A stretch of 37,648 nucleotides of DNA from CAYVSP01 sp964453655 (GTDB lineage: Bacteria > Patescibacteriota > Saccharimonadia > Saccharimonadales > CAYVSP01), in assembly GCA_964453655.1 (NCBI GenBank), contig CAYVSP010000005.1, positions 1 to 37,648 on the forward strand, written 5' to 3'. Of this stretch, positions 13,338-20,490 are shown one piece after another. The notes beneath the pieces were generated by a model. That model saw only the letters and a program-made list of their open reading frames with translations. It was not told where the DNA came from and searched no databases. Every line of letters begins with the position of its first letter. Position 1 is the first letter of the stretch. The translations under genes and the position numbers were made by a program.

Positions 13338-13669
13338 GACTTTATCTCCCGACCTGTAGACTTGAAAATCCTGGTTTTTTTACCATCTTTTGTGACCTTG
13401 TAGCCAATGCGACTCGGGTGCTTTTTGGTTGGCTCCACAATGCCGACCTTTGATACCCAAATAGGCTTAGTAAGTTCGATTATGCCGCCTTGAGGGTGTT
13501 CACGGTTTGGTTTAAGATGCTTCTTTACTTTATTAATGCCCTCAACGGTGACTTTATTGTCATGGGGATGAGTAGCCAATATTTTTCCACTCTGCCCTTT
13601 ATATTTACCGGCGCGGACTATGACAGTATCACCTTTTTTGAGCCGAATCTTGTATACAGGATTATCCAT
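13334..13669 (-). CDS. rplX: 50S ribosomal protein uL24
   Basis: uL24 of 111 residues, an assembly initiator that sits near the tunnel exit. The KOW motif is visible at 'KKGDTVIVRAGKYKGQSGKI' (residues about 11-30), followed by 'VEGINKVKKHLKPNREHPQG' and 'GGIIELTKPIWVSKVGIV'. The gene overlaps rplN by one base at its start (TAATG) and the 39-codon gene by four at its end. Confidence 0.98.
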   Translation of the reverse strand: MDNPVYKIRLKKGDTVIVRAGKYKGQSGKILATHPHDNKVTVEGINKVKKHLKPNREHPQGGIIELTKPIWVSKVGIVEPTKKHPSRIGYKVTKDGKKTRIFKSTGREIKS

Positions 13670-14037
13670 TATAGAACCTCCGGTGCAAGGCTGATTATCT
13701 TAGCGAAGCCCTTATCGCGCAATTCACGGGGGACAGGGCCGAATATTCTAGTTGCTCGCGGTTGTTTATCGGTATCAATAAGTACAGCAGCATTGTCATC
13801 AAAGCGTATGGTTGAACCGTCCTTTCGGGCAATCGTATTACGTGTTCGCACTACTACCGCCCGCACAACTGACTTTTTCTTCACTGCGCCAGCCGGATTT
13901 GCGTCTTTAACGGTAGCAACAATAACGTCGCCCACACCAGCATAACGGCGTCGTGTGCCACCGAGCACCCGTATACATAAGATTTCCCGTGCACCGCTAT
14001 TATCAGCCACTTTTAAGCGCGATTCTTGCTGAATCAT
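13669..14037 (-). CDS. rplN: 50S ribosomal protein uL14
   Basis: uL14 of 122 residues, the normal length, in the large subunit where it contacts 16S helix 14 and is the docking site of RsfS. Visible: 'MIQQESRLKVADNSGAREIL', 'CIRVLGGTRRRYAGVGDVIV' and 'ARKDGSTIRFDDNAAVLI', with the end 'RELRDKGFAKIISLAPEVL'. Start overlaps the rpsQ TGA (ATGA). Confidence 0.98.
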   Translation of the reverse strand: MIQQESRLKVADNSGAREILCIRVLGGTRRRYAGVGDVIVATVKDANPAGAVKKKSVVRAVVVRTRNTIARKDGSTIRFDDNAAVLIDTDKQPRATRIFGPVPRELRDKGFAKIISLAPEVL

Positions 14038-14321
14038 GATATCTCTCCTTGAAGTGTTTCTGGAGCTTCATCGACCGGAATAACTGGACGTTCAACTACT
14101 CGTTTTAACGTAAAGTGTTTGCGCTTACTAATTGGCCTTGTCTCTGTAATTTCTACCTTGTCTCCCAGAGCAGCCTCGTTCTTTTCATCATGCGCAATGA
14201 ACTTCTTTGTTGTGGTGTATTTCTTTTTATAGAGAGGGTGGGTTTTAGGAGCCACCACTGTTACGACAATGGTTTTATCAGCTTTATCGGATGTAACTAT
14301 ACCAATCAGTTTTCGTGCCAT
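14034..14321 (-). CDS. rpsQ: 30S ribosomal protein uS17
   Basis: uS17 of 95 residues, an OB-fold primary binder of 16S rRNA. Visible: 'LIGIVTSDKADKTIVVTVVA', 'THPLYKKKYTTTKKFIAHDE' and 'LGDKVEITETRPISKRKHF', the family signature for residues 55-75. Genes rpmC before and rplN after both overlap it, so the group is tightly coupled. Confidence 0.98.
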   Translation of the reverse strand: MARKLIGIVTSDKADKTIVVTVVAPKTHPLYKKKYTTTKKFIAHDEKNEAALGDKVEITETRPISKRKHFTLKRVVERPVIPVDEAPETLQGEIS

Positions 14322-14521
14322 TACATATTCTCCTTCTGAAGTTGTTCGCCCAGAACTGTAAGCATTCGAGCTAGATCTTTACGCTTCATTCTAAGCAAAC
14401 GGACATTTTGGACTTCACCCCCACCTAGACGCCGCCGGAGTTCAGCAATTTCTTCACGCAGTTTGGTACTTTCGGAAGTCAACTGCCCTGTTGAAAATTT
14501 GCGGATTTCAGCGATTTTCAT
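14321..14521 (-). CDS. rpmC: 50S ribosomal protein uL29
   Basis: uL29 of 66 residues, two long helices at the tunnel exit where it forms part of the docking site for SRP and trigger factor. Visible: 'MKIAEIRKFSTGQLTSESTK', 'LREEIAELRRRLGGGEVQN' and 'MKRKDLARMLTVLGEQ'. The family pattern with the A-R-TVL motif near the end is kept. Confidence 0.97.
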   Translation of the reverse strand: MKIAEIRKFSTGQLTSESTKLREEIAELRRRLGGGEVQNVRLLRMKRKDLARMLTVLGEQLQKENM

Positions 14522-14524
14522 ACC

Positions 14525-14938
14525 TCAAGCCTCATCCTTCACTAGAAATTTCGTCTTAACGGGCAGCTTATGGCTGGCTAAGCGCATCGCTTCGCGAGCA
14601 GTTTCCTCAGCTATACCTTGCATCTCAAATAAAATGGTGCCCGGCTTTACTTTTGCCACAAAGAACTCCGGATTGCCCTTACCACTGCCCATCTTTACGT
14701 CTTGCGGCTTTTTTGACACGGGGGTATGAGGAAATATTCTTATCCAAATCTTTCCGCCGCGTTTGACGTACCTTGTCATGGCTTGACGAGCAGACTCAAT
14801 TTGGCGAGCCGTAATACGGTCCGTGCCTTGTGCCTGCAGGGCAAAATCGCCAAAAGCAATGTAATTACCAGCCGTAGCTACACCTCGAACGCGGCCTTTG
14901 AAAACTTTGCGATGTTTGGTTCGCTTTGGCATCAACAT
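14525..14938 (-). CDS. rplP: 50S ribosomal protein uL16
   Basis: uL16 of 137 residues, an essential late assembly protein that helps position the A-site tRNA. Visible: 'MLMPKRTKHRKVFKGRVRGV', 'YIAFGDFALQAQGTDRITAR', 'WIRIFPHTPVSKKPQDVKMG' and 'GSGKGNPEFFVAKVKPGTIL'. Start ATG 14938 is preferred over ATG 14932 because MLMPKR is the normal family start and GAGG lies at usable spacing. Confidence 0.98.
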   Translation of the reverse strand: MLMPKRTKHRKVFKGRVRGVATAGNYIAFGDFALQAQGTDRITARQIESARQAMTRYVKRGGKIWIRIFPHTPVSKKPQDVKMGSGKGNPEFFVAKVKPGTILFEMQGIAEETAREAMRLASHKLPVKTKFLVKDEA

Positions 14939-14940
14939 TC

Positions 14941-15573
14941 TTAGGCAACCTCGCCTTTATAAATCCAGACTTTAACACCGATAATACCGGCGCCTGGATA
15001 GTGAGCTCTAACGCATGCATAATCAACGTCAGCCCGAATTGTGTGCAATGGCACACTGCCTTGAATTTCCTTTTCACGACGCGACATTTCAGAGCCTTGT
15101 AAGCGTCCAGCTACTTCAATGCGAATACCTTTAGCCCCAGCGCGCATAGTAGCTCCGGCGCCTGCCTTTATAGCGCGGCGGAAGGACATGCGCCGCTCCA
15201 TCTGATGAGCTATATTCTCGGCTACAAGCTTGGCGTATAGTTCCGGCTTCTTTAGCTCTTCTATATTGACTCTAGCCGGTACTGTCATAATCTTCTCTAT
15301 TTCGCTTTTCAGTTCCTGCGCGCCTGTTCCACCACGGCCAATAACAACTCCGGCCTTAGCAGTGCTGATGGTAACCGTTATTAGGTTAGGTGAGCGCTCA
15401 ATATCAACCTTATTGATTGCGGCTCTCGAGCCGAGCTTCTTGTCAATTAGTCGGCGAACCGCTAGATCCTGGGTTAAAAACTTGGCGTAATCCTTTTTAT
15501 TTGCGAACCACTTAGAACGCCAGTCTTTATTAACTTGCAGGCGCATGCTGATTGGATTAACTTTTTGTCCCAT
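14941..15573 (-). CDS. rpsC: 30S ribosomal protein uS3
   Basis: uS3 of 210 residues, at the mRNA entry tunnel with helicase activity together with uS4 and uS5. Visible: 'MGQKVNPISMRLQVNKDWRS', the KH-type RNA-binding region 'AKAGVVIGRGGTGAQELKSE' (residues about 71-90, loop GRGG) and the C-terminal domain 'FRRAIKAGAGATMRAGAKGI' plus 'GVKVWIYKGEVA' at the end. Length and start are typical. Confidence 0.98.
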   Translation of the reverse strand: MGQKVNPISMRLQVNKDWRSKWFANKKDYAKFLTQDLAVRRLIDKKLGSRAAINKVDIERSPNLITVTISTAKAGVVIGRGGTGAQELKSEIEKIMTVPARVNIEELKKPELYAKLVAENIAHQMERRMSFRRAIKAGAGATMRAGAKGIRIEVAGRLQGSEMSRREKEIQGSVPLHTIRADVDYACVRAHYPGAGIIGVKVWIYKGEVA

Positions 15574-15956
15574 TACTTCTTCTCCTTGCTGGAGGCCTTA
15601 GCGGTTGGTTTCTTGACCTCTCTCTTTTCGCCATCTACTACAACTTGGATGTGGCTGGTGCGGCGCTGAAAGGGGTGGGCACTGCCGCGTGCAATTGGAC
15701 GATAACGCTTATAGCGAATACCGGGGGTAACAGTAATGGAAATAATCTGCAGTGTATCCGGCTTTAATTTATGGTTATGATCGGCATTGGCCTGAGCACT
15801 TAGAAGCGTTTTTTTAACTGGCAACGCGGATCTACGCGGTGTGTGCTCTAAAATAGTTAGGGCATCGCTAACACTTCTGCCACGCACTAAAGCCGCCACC
15901 ACGCCAACCTTACGGGGGCTCATGCGTACTCCTTTAGCGATTGCTTTAACGGCCAT
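15573..15956 (-). CDS. rplV: 50S ribosomal protein uL22
   Basis: uL22 of 127 residues, whose hairpin lines the polypeptide exit tunnel and is a site of macrolide resistance. Visible: 'AIAKGVRMSPRKVGVVAALV', 'RGRSVSDALTILEHTPRRSA' and the hairpin 'RYKRYRPIARGSAHPFQRRT', with the signature 'SHIQVVV'. A lysine-rich tail of about 15 residues follows. One-base overlap (TAATG) with rpsC. Confidence 0.98.
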   Translation of the reverse strand: MAVKAIAKGVRMSPRKVGVVAALVRGRSVSDALTILEHTPRRSALPVKKTLLSAQANADHNHKLKPDTLQIISITVTPGIRYKRYRPIARGSAHPFQRRTSHIQVVVDGEKREVKKPTAKASSKEKK

Positions 15957-15959
15957 ACT

Positions 15960-16235
15960 TTACTCCTGTGCCTTTGCTAATTTACCGCCGTGGCTTCGAA
16001 ACTTACGCGTCGGTGCAAATTCACCCAGCTTATGGCCAACCATATTTTCAGTAACAAACACCGGCACATGGACTTTCCCATTATGTACAGCAATGGTACG
16101 GCCAACAAATTCCGGTGAAATCGTTGAAGCGCGCGCCCATGTCTTCACAATGGTACGGTCTTCACTGCCTAAAGCAGCTACCTTCTTGGCTAGTTTAGGG
16201 TCCACAAACGGTCCTTTTTTCAATGATCTAGACAT
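15960..16235 (-). CDS. rpsS: 30S ribosomal protein uS19
   Basis: uS19 of 91 residues, which pairs with uS13 in the small-subunit head and contacts bridge B1a. Visible: 'MSRSLKKGPFVDPKLAKKVA', 'KTWARASTISPEFVGRTIAV', 'HNGKVHVPVFVTENMVGHKL' and 'GEFAPTRKFRSHGGK'. It normally follows rplB directly; here a 103-codon gene lies between and overlaps its start by eight bases. Confidence 0.98.
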   Translation of the reverse strand: MSRSLKKGPFVDPKLAKKVAALGSEDRTIVKTWARASTISPEFVGRTIAVHNGKVHVPVFVTENMVGHKLGEFAPTRKFRSHGGKLAKAQE

Positions 16236-16539
16236 CGGAAACCTCCGACGATTGTGTCGGTTCGTTCTTCATCGTCTTTATTGCATACGCAGAAAGCATT
16301 GCACCTAGTGCGAATTCGTCAGTATGTTGAAACGCATCCGTAACAGGATTTCCAGTTTTTCTTTCAATTGCTTTAGTAACTAGATCAGGCAGTGTATCCG
16401 AGCCATCGCCGGACTCCACAAATACAGCTTGTACTGCATTTGCGCCGTGAGCGAAGGCAAGCGCCGCTGAGGGATCCATTTCTGCCATTAAAGCTGTGGT
16501 TACTCTAGCTAAGCTTGTTTCACTATCAATAATAGTCAT
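16228..16539 (-). CDS. Unknown 103-aa protein inserted between rplB and rpsS
   Basis: Soluble-looking acidic protein of 103 residues, no recognised family. The middle 'AALAFAHGANAVQAVFVESG' and the segment 'GAMLSAYAIKTMKN' look like amphipathic or buried helices; there is no cysteine, signal peptide or clear membrane span. ATG 16539 has a strong Shine-Dalgarno (GAGGAG) and the end overlaps rpsS by eight bases, so it is translated within the S10 block at ribosomal-protein rates. Its codon use and spacing match its neighbours. The rplB-rpsS link is among the most conserved in bacteria, so the insertion is unusual. Confidence 0.78.
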   Translation of the reverse strand: MTIIDSETSLARVTTALMAEMDPSAALAFAHGANAVQAVFVESGDGSDTLPDLVTKAIERKTGNPVTDAFQHTDEFALGAMLSAYAIKTMKNEPTQSSEVSDV

Positions 16540-16541
16540 AG

Positions 16542-17378
16542 TTATCTCCTCTTTCCTGCGTGTCGCGATCTTACAATAAATTTGGTTGTGCTTTTGCGGC
16601 GTCTTGTCTTATAACCCAAGGTCTTCTGTCCCCATGGTGTGCGAGGGTCTTTGCCCATGCCATGGCGTCCACCATCGCCGCCACCGTGCGGGTGATCGGC
16701 TGCATTCATAACTACGCCGCGAACTGTCGGGCGGATACCTTTACGGCGTGTCCGACCGGCCTTACCGACTTTGACATTTTGGTGCTGTTCATTGCCGATG
16801 GCCCCTAAACTCGCCGTACACTCAATATTAATCATTCTCACCTCGCCGCTTGGCAACTTCACTTGAGCATATTTACCTTCTTTAGCTACTAGTTGTGCAC
16901 TGTTGCCAGCGCTCCGAACTAATTGAGCTCCTTTGCCCGGTTGCAGCTCTATCGCATGAATAGTACTGCCTAGTGGAATGTTCTTAAGCGGCAAGCGGTT
17001 ACCGGTTTCAATAGCAACTTCTTCACCGCTTGTTACTTTTTTACCAACTTTTAGACCTTGTGTTGCCAAAATGTAGTGATATGTGCCATCATCTGCCTTT
17101 ATTCGAGCAATTCGGGCACTACGATTCGGGTCGTATTCAATTGCCTCAACCTTAGCTACGGTGCCTGCAGCAAGCTGGAAATTAACCAAACGATAAAACT
17201 TACGTGCTCCGCCGCCGCGATGTCGAACTGTAATACGGCCCTTATTGTTCCGGCCGCTATTCTGTTTTTTAATTGATATCAAGGAGCGGACCGGTTTTTT
17301 GGCCGTTATTGAATCAAAGTCACGCGTAGTCATGCCGCGTTGGCCAGGAGTGGTTGGCTTCATTGTCTTTATAGCCAT
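16542..17378 (-). CDS. rplB: 50S ribosomal protein uL2
   Basis: uL2 of 278 residues, needed for subunit association and close to the peptidyl transferase centre. Visible: 'KPVRSLISIKKQNSGRNNKG', 'ITVRHRGGGARKFYRLVNFQ' and the functional C-terminal loop 'NAADHPHGGGDGGRHGMGKD' with the conserved histidine, followed by 'PRTPWGQKTLGYKTRRRK'. Length is normal. Confidence 0.98.
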   Translation of the reverse strand: MAIKTMKPTTPGQRGMTTRDFDSITAKKPVRSLISIKKQNSGRNNKGRITVRHRGGGARKFYRLVNFQLAAGTVAKVEAIEYDPNRSARIARIKADDGTYHYILATQGLKVGKKVTSGEEVAIETGNRLPLKNIPLGSTIHAIELQPGKGAQLVRSAGNSAQLVAKEGKYAQVKLPSGEVRMINIECTASLGAIGNEQHQNVKVGKAGRTRRKGIRPTVRGVVMNAADHPHGGGDGGRHGMGKDPRTPWGQKTLGYKTRRRKSTTKFIVRSRHAGKRR

Positions 17379-17738
17379 TTACTTCTTCTCCTTTTTGGCC
17401 TCTTTAGCAGCCTTTTTATCAACCTCAGCCTGCTTCTCTTCTTCTTGGGCAAAAATCGGTAATTTGTCACCCTTCTTAAGCTGTACATAAGCCCGTTTGG
17501 TATCACTACGCTTGCCCGATACTGGACGGCGTCGCTTATGGTAAGATTGCTTTACCTTGCCTTTGACTGTGGCTAAACGTACATCTTCAACAGCAACACC
17601 GTATTGCATGCTTACTGCCAAGGCAACGCCTAAACGATTAGCACTCTTTGGCACACTAAAAACGTAGGTATTAGCTTGTTGGCTGAGTCCGTAAGCCTTT
17701 TCACTGATGCGAGGGCGAAGAATCATAGTTTTGCTCAT
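17379..17738 (-). CDS. rplW: 50S ribosomal protein uL23
   Basis: uL23 of 119 residues at the tunnel exit, the main docking site for trigger factor and SRP. Visible: 'LRPRISEKAYGLSQQANTYV' at the N-terminus, 'VEDVRLATVKGKVKQSYHKR' and 'RRPVSGKRSDTKRAYVQLKK'. A charged tail of about 25 residues (E/K/A) extends past the usual end. rplD, rplW and rplB adjoin with one- to zero-base spacers. Confidence 0.97.
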   Translation of the reverse strand: MSKTMILRPRISEKAYGLSQQANTYVFSVPKSANRLGVALAVSMQYGVAVEDVRLATVKGKVKQSYHKRRRPVSGKRSDTKRAYVQLKKGDKLPIFAQEEEKQAEVDKKAAKEAKKEKK

Positions 17739-18376
17739 TATTTTTCGCCTCCGAGCCAGTCATGAACAATATCGAGTGCCTTTTGGCTCATAATGATACT
17801 GTCGGCATTCATAAGATCATATACGTTTAAATAGTTAGCGCTCACTAGGTTCAAATTAGGTATATTTTGCGTTGCTCGTTCTTTGGTTACGTCCTTTTGG
17901 CTAACTACGCACAGAACCCTTCCCTTAACTTCAAGTTTTTCTAACAATTTTGCCATGTCTTTAGTTTTTCCTTCCATTGTGGCAAAAGTTTCAATTATAC
18001 TCAGGCGTCCTTCGTCAGCAGCCATGCTAAGTGCTTGCCGCAAGGCTTGTCGCTTTACGCTGGTCGGAACTTTCTGGGTGTAATTCTGTTCGCCTGTCGG
18101 TCCAAAAGTAACGCCGCCGCCAGCCCACAGAGGGCTTCTAATAGAACCGGCGCGCGCTCTTCCAGTTCCTTTTTGGCGCCATGGTTTACGGCCGCCGCCG
18201 CGTACTTCACTGCGGTTTTTTACTTTAGCACTGGCAGCACGGCCGTTGGCAAGGTAGGCGTCATAAACCTGCTTTAAGAGCTGGTGATTTTTAGCTTTCA
18301 CGCCAAAAACGGTCTTGTTTAATTTGGCGTTGGTACTGGCCTTATTGCCAGTCTTGGTATAGGTCATAATTGCCAT
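17738..18376 (-). CDS. rplD: 50S ribosomal protein uL4
   Basis: uL4 of 212 residues, whose loop reaches into the exit tunnel; in E. coli it also represses the S10 operon. Visible: the loop 'KVKNRSEVRGGGRKPWRQKG' and 'TGRARAGSIRSPLWAGGGVT' (residues about 50-90) with 'FGPTGEQNYTQKVPTSVKRQ'. The C-terminal half 'LNLVSANYLNVYDLMNADSI' matches the family. It starts one base inside the rplC stop. Confidence 0.98.
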   Translation of the reverse strand: MAIMTYTKTGNKASTNAKLNKTVFGVKAKNHQLLKQVYDAYLANGRAASAKVKNRSEVRGGGRKPWRQKGTGRARAGSIRSPLWAGGGVTFGPTGEQNYTQKVPTSVKRQALRQALSMAADEGRLSIIETFATMEGKTKDMAKLLEKLEVKGRVLCVVSQKDVTKERATQNIPNLNLVSANYLNVYDLMNADSIIMSQKALDIVHDWLGGEK

Positions 18377-18987
18377 TAGTTGGCTCCCTTGATTAACACC
18401 AAACCCTTACGCGGCCCGGGGATTGCTCCGCTCACCCCGATAACATTCTTATCTGCATCAACTAGCGTGATAGTAAGATTGCGCACGGTCACTTGTTCGT
18501 GTCCCATGCGACCGGCCATTTTCTTGCCCTTGAAGATTTTCTGCGGATACATAGAACCTATTGAGCCGGGACGTCTGTACGAGCGGCCACCATGCGTTTT
18601 GCGTCCGCGGTGGAAGTTATGTCGCTTAATGGTACCTGCAAAGCCTTTGCCCTTGCTCACACCTACAGCATGGACTTTATCGCCAACAGTAAAAACATCG
18701 GCTTTCATTTGATCGCCGACGTTCATTTCTTCTGGTAGCTCTTCAACTCGAATCTCGCGTACATTCTTTACTAGTATTTTGGCTAGTTTAAAGTGCCCTT
18801 CAAGGCTTTTACTAACCTTCTTAGCTTTTTCACTGCCTATCTGTACGGCACTATAGCCGTCATTTTCGACTGATTTAAGTTGAGTAACGACATTTGGAGT
18901 AGCCGTAAGCAAAGTAATAGCCTCAACGCTGCCATTATCATTAATGGCGCTGGTCATACCAATTTTACGGGCTAGCAGGGCTTTCAT
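18376..18987 (-). CDS. rplC: 50S ribosomal protein uL3
   Basis: uL3 of 203 residues, an assembly initiator near the peptidyl transferase centre. Visible: 'MKALLARKIGMTSAINDNGS', 'VGVSKGKGFAGTIKRHNFHR', 'GRKTHGGRSYRRPGSIGSMY' and 'FKGKKMAGRMGHEQVTVRNL'. ATG 18987 is chosen because MKALLARKIGMT is the family start; a longer frame to 19035 adds 16 unconserved residues. AAGGAT lies about 12 bases upstream. It is the first gene of the long ribosomal unit, with rpsJ displaced to 20140. Confidence 0.97.
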   Translation of the reverse strand: MKALLARKIGMTSAINDNGSVEAITLLTATPNVVTQLKSVENDGYSAVQIGSEKAKKVSKSLEGHFKLAKILVKNVREIRVEELPEEMNVGDQMKADVFTVGDKVHAVGVSKGKGFAGTIKRHNFHRGRKTHGGRSYRRPGSIGSMYPQKIFKGKKMAGRMGHEQVTVRNLTITLVDADKNVIGVSGAIPGPRKGLVLIKGAN

Positions 18988-19042
18988 TATGCTTTGGATC
19001 CTTACTCCTGGGCTTTGTTGACTTAAGCGTAACAATAAAATG

Positions 19043-19097
19043 CTTGGCTATTCGTAGTATCTACCTCTGTTAGGGGCGGACTTGCGAACCAGCCAAG
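19043..19097 (-). promoter_or_regulatory. Long stem in the rplC leader RNA
   Basis: In the minus-strand RNA CTTGGCT-GG-TTCG (19097-19085) can pair with CGAA-T-AGCCAAG (19054-19043): eleven Watson-Crick pairs, one possible G-U and one bulge, closing a loop of 30 bases. It lies about 60-110 bases before the rplC start, where S10 leaders of other bacteria carry a ribosomal-protein operator. The binding protein, if any, is unknown. Confidence 0.4.
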
Positions 19098-19151
19098 TAC
19101 CACAGAACTTTTAAATACCGTAATAGATTAGCAGTAAACTTCTACCTCTGT
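19060..19151 (-). repeat. Direct repeat ACAGAGGTAGA, two copies
   Basis: The 11-mer (plus strand TCTACCTCTGT) occurs at 19060-19070 and 19141-19151, 81 bases apart, in the gap before rplC. The distal copy overlaps the -35 hexamer TTGACA and the proximal copy lies in the loop of the leader stem. It may be a regulator site or a remnant of promoter duplication. Confidence 0.45.
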
Positions 19152-19154
19152 CAA
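19125..19154 (-). promoter_or_regulatory. Candidate promoter of the rplC-rpsI unit
   Basis: Perfect -35 TTGACA (19154-19149), 18-base spacer, TAATCT (19130-19125), which is a poor -10. The leader to rplC would be about 130 bases. The gap before rplC has no better pair, and a promoter is needed here because the gene upstream (19173-19424) is not ribosomal. Confidence 0.5.
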
Positions 19155-19172
19155 GCCGTTGTGGATTCTACA

Positions 19173-19424
19173 TTAAATATTTAAGTACAGTCCGAATGAC
19201 AACCAAAAGCCAATTAAGGCGGCTATGAGCAATACTGCATACTCAATTTTACGGTCAATTTGAAAATGCTCATGAGATGCAAAGATTAACCCTGTGATAA
19301 GGCCTATCGGCACAGGTATCTGCAAATTTTGTCCACGGTTAATTTTAAGCCAAACCGAGCCAAGCATTAGATATAAAACTAATTTCATTAGATAAGCACC
19401 ATCTGTTTGGTTTGGCTTAGCCAT
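19173..19424 (-). CDS. Small membrane protein (83 aa), unrecognised
   Basis: Protein of 83 residues with two or three hydrophobic spans: 'LMKLVLYLMLGSVWLKI' (about 12-28), 'PVPIGLITGLIFAS' (about 37-50) and a clear C-terminal one 'YAVLLIAALIGFWLSFGLYL' (about 62-81). A basic-acidic loop with 'HEHFQIDRKIEY' lies between the last two. I do not recognise a family. The start ATG 19424 has no Shine-Dalgarno; TACAAT lies six bases upstream. It is divergent from the GNAT gene at 19533 and with it separates rpsJ from rplC. Confidence 0.72.
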   Translation of the reverse strand: MAKPNQTDGAYLMKLVLYLMLGSVWLKINRGQNLQIPVPIGLITGLIFASHEHFQIDRKIEYAVLLIAALIGFWLSFGLYLNI

Positions 19425-19430
19425 AAGCGT

Positions 19431-19436
19431 ATTGTA
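19431..19436 (-). promoter_or_regulatory. -10 hexamer TACAAT, leaderless layout, for the small membrane protein
   Basis: Six bases separate TACAAT (19436-19431) from the ATG at 19424, so the transcript should start at the A of the start codon or a base away. No convincing -35 at 16-18 bases (AGGGAG at 17). Confidence 0.4.
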
Positions 19437-19497
19437 GCACTAGCATATAATGCCTCCCTTAGAGTTATTCTATAAAACAAAGATCTTAAAGTATGAG

Positions 19498-19526
19498 TTG
19501 ACCGCTGTTAATAATTATGTTACTAT
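19498..19526 (+). promoter_or_regulatory. Promoter giving a leaderless GNAT message
   Basis: TTGACC (19498-19503), 17-base spacer, TACTAT (19521-19526). The expected transcript start, about seven bases on, is the A of the ATG at 19533, which also decides that start over the ATG at 19527. It is divergent from the -10 at 19431. Confidence 0.6.
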
Positions 19527-19532
19527 ATGCTC

Positions 19533-20135
19533 ATGTCTGAACTATCGTTACTTTGTAAGCCTGAGGATCTATTGATTAACCCTACAGAAGTAGTTGGTTC
19601 ACACCTTATTCGCAGCCCTCGCGAAGGTGATGGATTGGCTTTTATGCCTACTCTTGAACTGCTTGCACGTGACCTGGAGACAGGCGAACCGGATTATGAT
19701 GATATTCATGAAATTGTTAATGCCGTTGAGTTTTCTACACAAGCCCTTATAAGCCGTCAATATGCTGTTGCTGAGAATTCAGATGGCCAGGTCGTTGGTT
19801 TGATGGGATTAAAGCCTCTTGATAGGCGAATGCGTCTTTATGCATTAACTAAAAAACCCGTTGAAGTAATCAACGCCTTTGTGCACCCGAACGAACAAGG
19901 TCACGGCGTAGGGCGCGCTTTATTGGCCCGAATAGAAGACATGGCAATAGAAAGGGGCTATGAGGAAATAGTATTAAACAGTGGCCCCCGTTATGAAAAA
20001 AGTGGCGGCTGGGAATTTTGGCAACATACTATTGGAGAGCCGGTATACATAGCTCACGGATACTACGGTGATGGTAGAAACGCTCCAGTCTGGCGTAAAT
20101 TACTAGCTAAAAGTGGTTCAGATGCTCAGGCTTAA
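19533..20135 (+). CDS. GNAT-family N-acetyltransferase
   Basis: The only plus-strand gene of the window, 200 residues. The acetyl-CoA binding motif A is visible as 'NAFVHPNEQGHGVGRALLAR' (residues about 116-135; Q-x2-G-x-G in place of Q/R-x2-G-x-G/A), then 'MAIERGYEEIVLNSGPRYEK' and 'WEFWQHTI'. Such enzymes transfer acetyl groups to amines of small molecules, peptides or ribosomal proteins; substrate unknown. It ends four bases from the stop of rpsJ (convergent), with no terminator between. It may be a later insertion, since it splits the S10 operon. Confidence 0.85.
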   Translation: MSELSLLCKPEDLLINPTEVVGSHLIRSPREGDGLAFMPTLELLARDLETGEPDYDDIHEIVNAVEFSTQALISRQYAVAENSDGQVVGLMGLKPLDRRMRLYALTKKPVEVINAFVHPNEQGHGVGRALLARIEDMAIERGYEEIVLNSGPRYEKSGGWEFWQHTIGEPVYIAHGYYGDGRNAPVWRKLLAKSGSDAQA

Positions 20136-20139
20136 CAGC

Positions 20140-20490
20140 CTACATCTTTATTTCGGCGTCGCAACCAGCTGGCAAGGATAGGTTCATAAGACTATCGATT
20201 GTCTTAGGAGTTGGTTCTAGAACATCAATTAGGCGTTTATGAACACGCATTTCAAATTGCTCTCGTCCTTTTTTATAAACGTGCGGGCTTTTAATAACCG
20301 TGTAAACGGTGCGCTTGGTTGGTAGCGGAATAGGTCCGGCAATGGTTGCACCAGTTCGAATAGCGGTATCAACAATCTGCTTCGCCGACTGATCAATTAC
20401 TTTATGATCATAAGCTTTTAAACGGATACGAATCCGTTGCTTGGTACTGGCTTCGGCTTTTGGAGCTGGTTTTTTCTTAGCCTCTGCCAT
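20140..20490 (-). CDS. rpsJ: 30S ribosomal protein uS10, apart from the rest of the S10 operon
   Basis: uS10 of 116 residues with a charged N-terminal extension of about 16 (MAEAKKKPAPKAEASTK). The family core is 'RIRIRLKAYDHKVIDQSAKQ', 'AGPIPLPTKRTVYTVIKSPH' and 'KKGREQFEMRVHKRLIDVLE', as in the head of the 30S subunit and in the NusB-NusE antitermination complex. rpsJ normally leads the S10 operon; here it is separated from rplC by two unrelated genes and transcribed with the 84-aa gene before it. Confidence 0.98.
   Translation of the reverse strand: MAEAKKKPAPKAEASTKQRIRIRLKAYDHKVIDQSAKQIVDTAIRTGATIAGPIPLPTKRTVYTVIKSPHVYKKGREQFEMRVHKRLIDVLEPTPKTIDSLMNLSLPAGCDAEIKM

Noticed and set aside
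13490..13945. Plus-strand open frame of 151 codons
   Set aside because: It lies wholly opposite rplX and rplN, which have clear family signatures, and has no ribosome-binding site or recognisable product.
15841..16308. Plus-strand open frame of 155 codons
   Set aside because: It runs antisense to rplV, rpsS and the 103-codon gene; composition is that of a reversed ribosomal gene.
19023..19103. 26-codon GTG frame in the rplC leader as a leader peptide
   Set aside because: No amino-acid run, no terminator or competing hairpin after it, and no ribosome-binding site.
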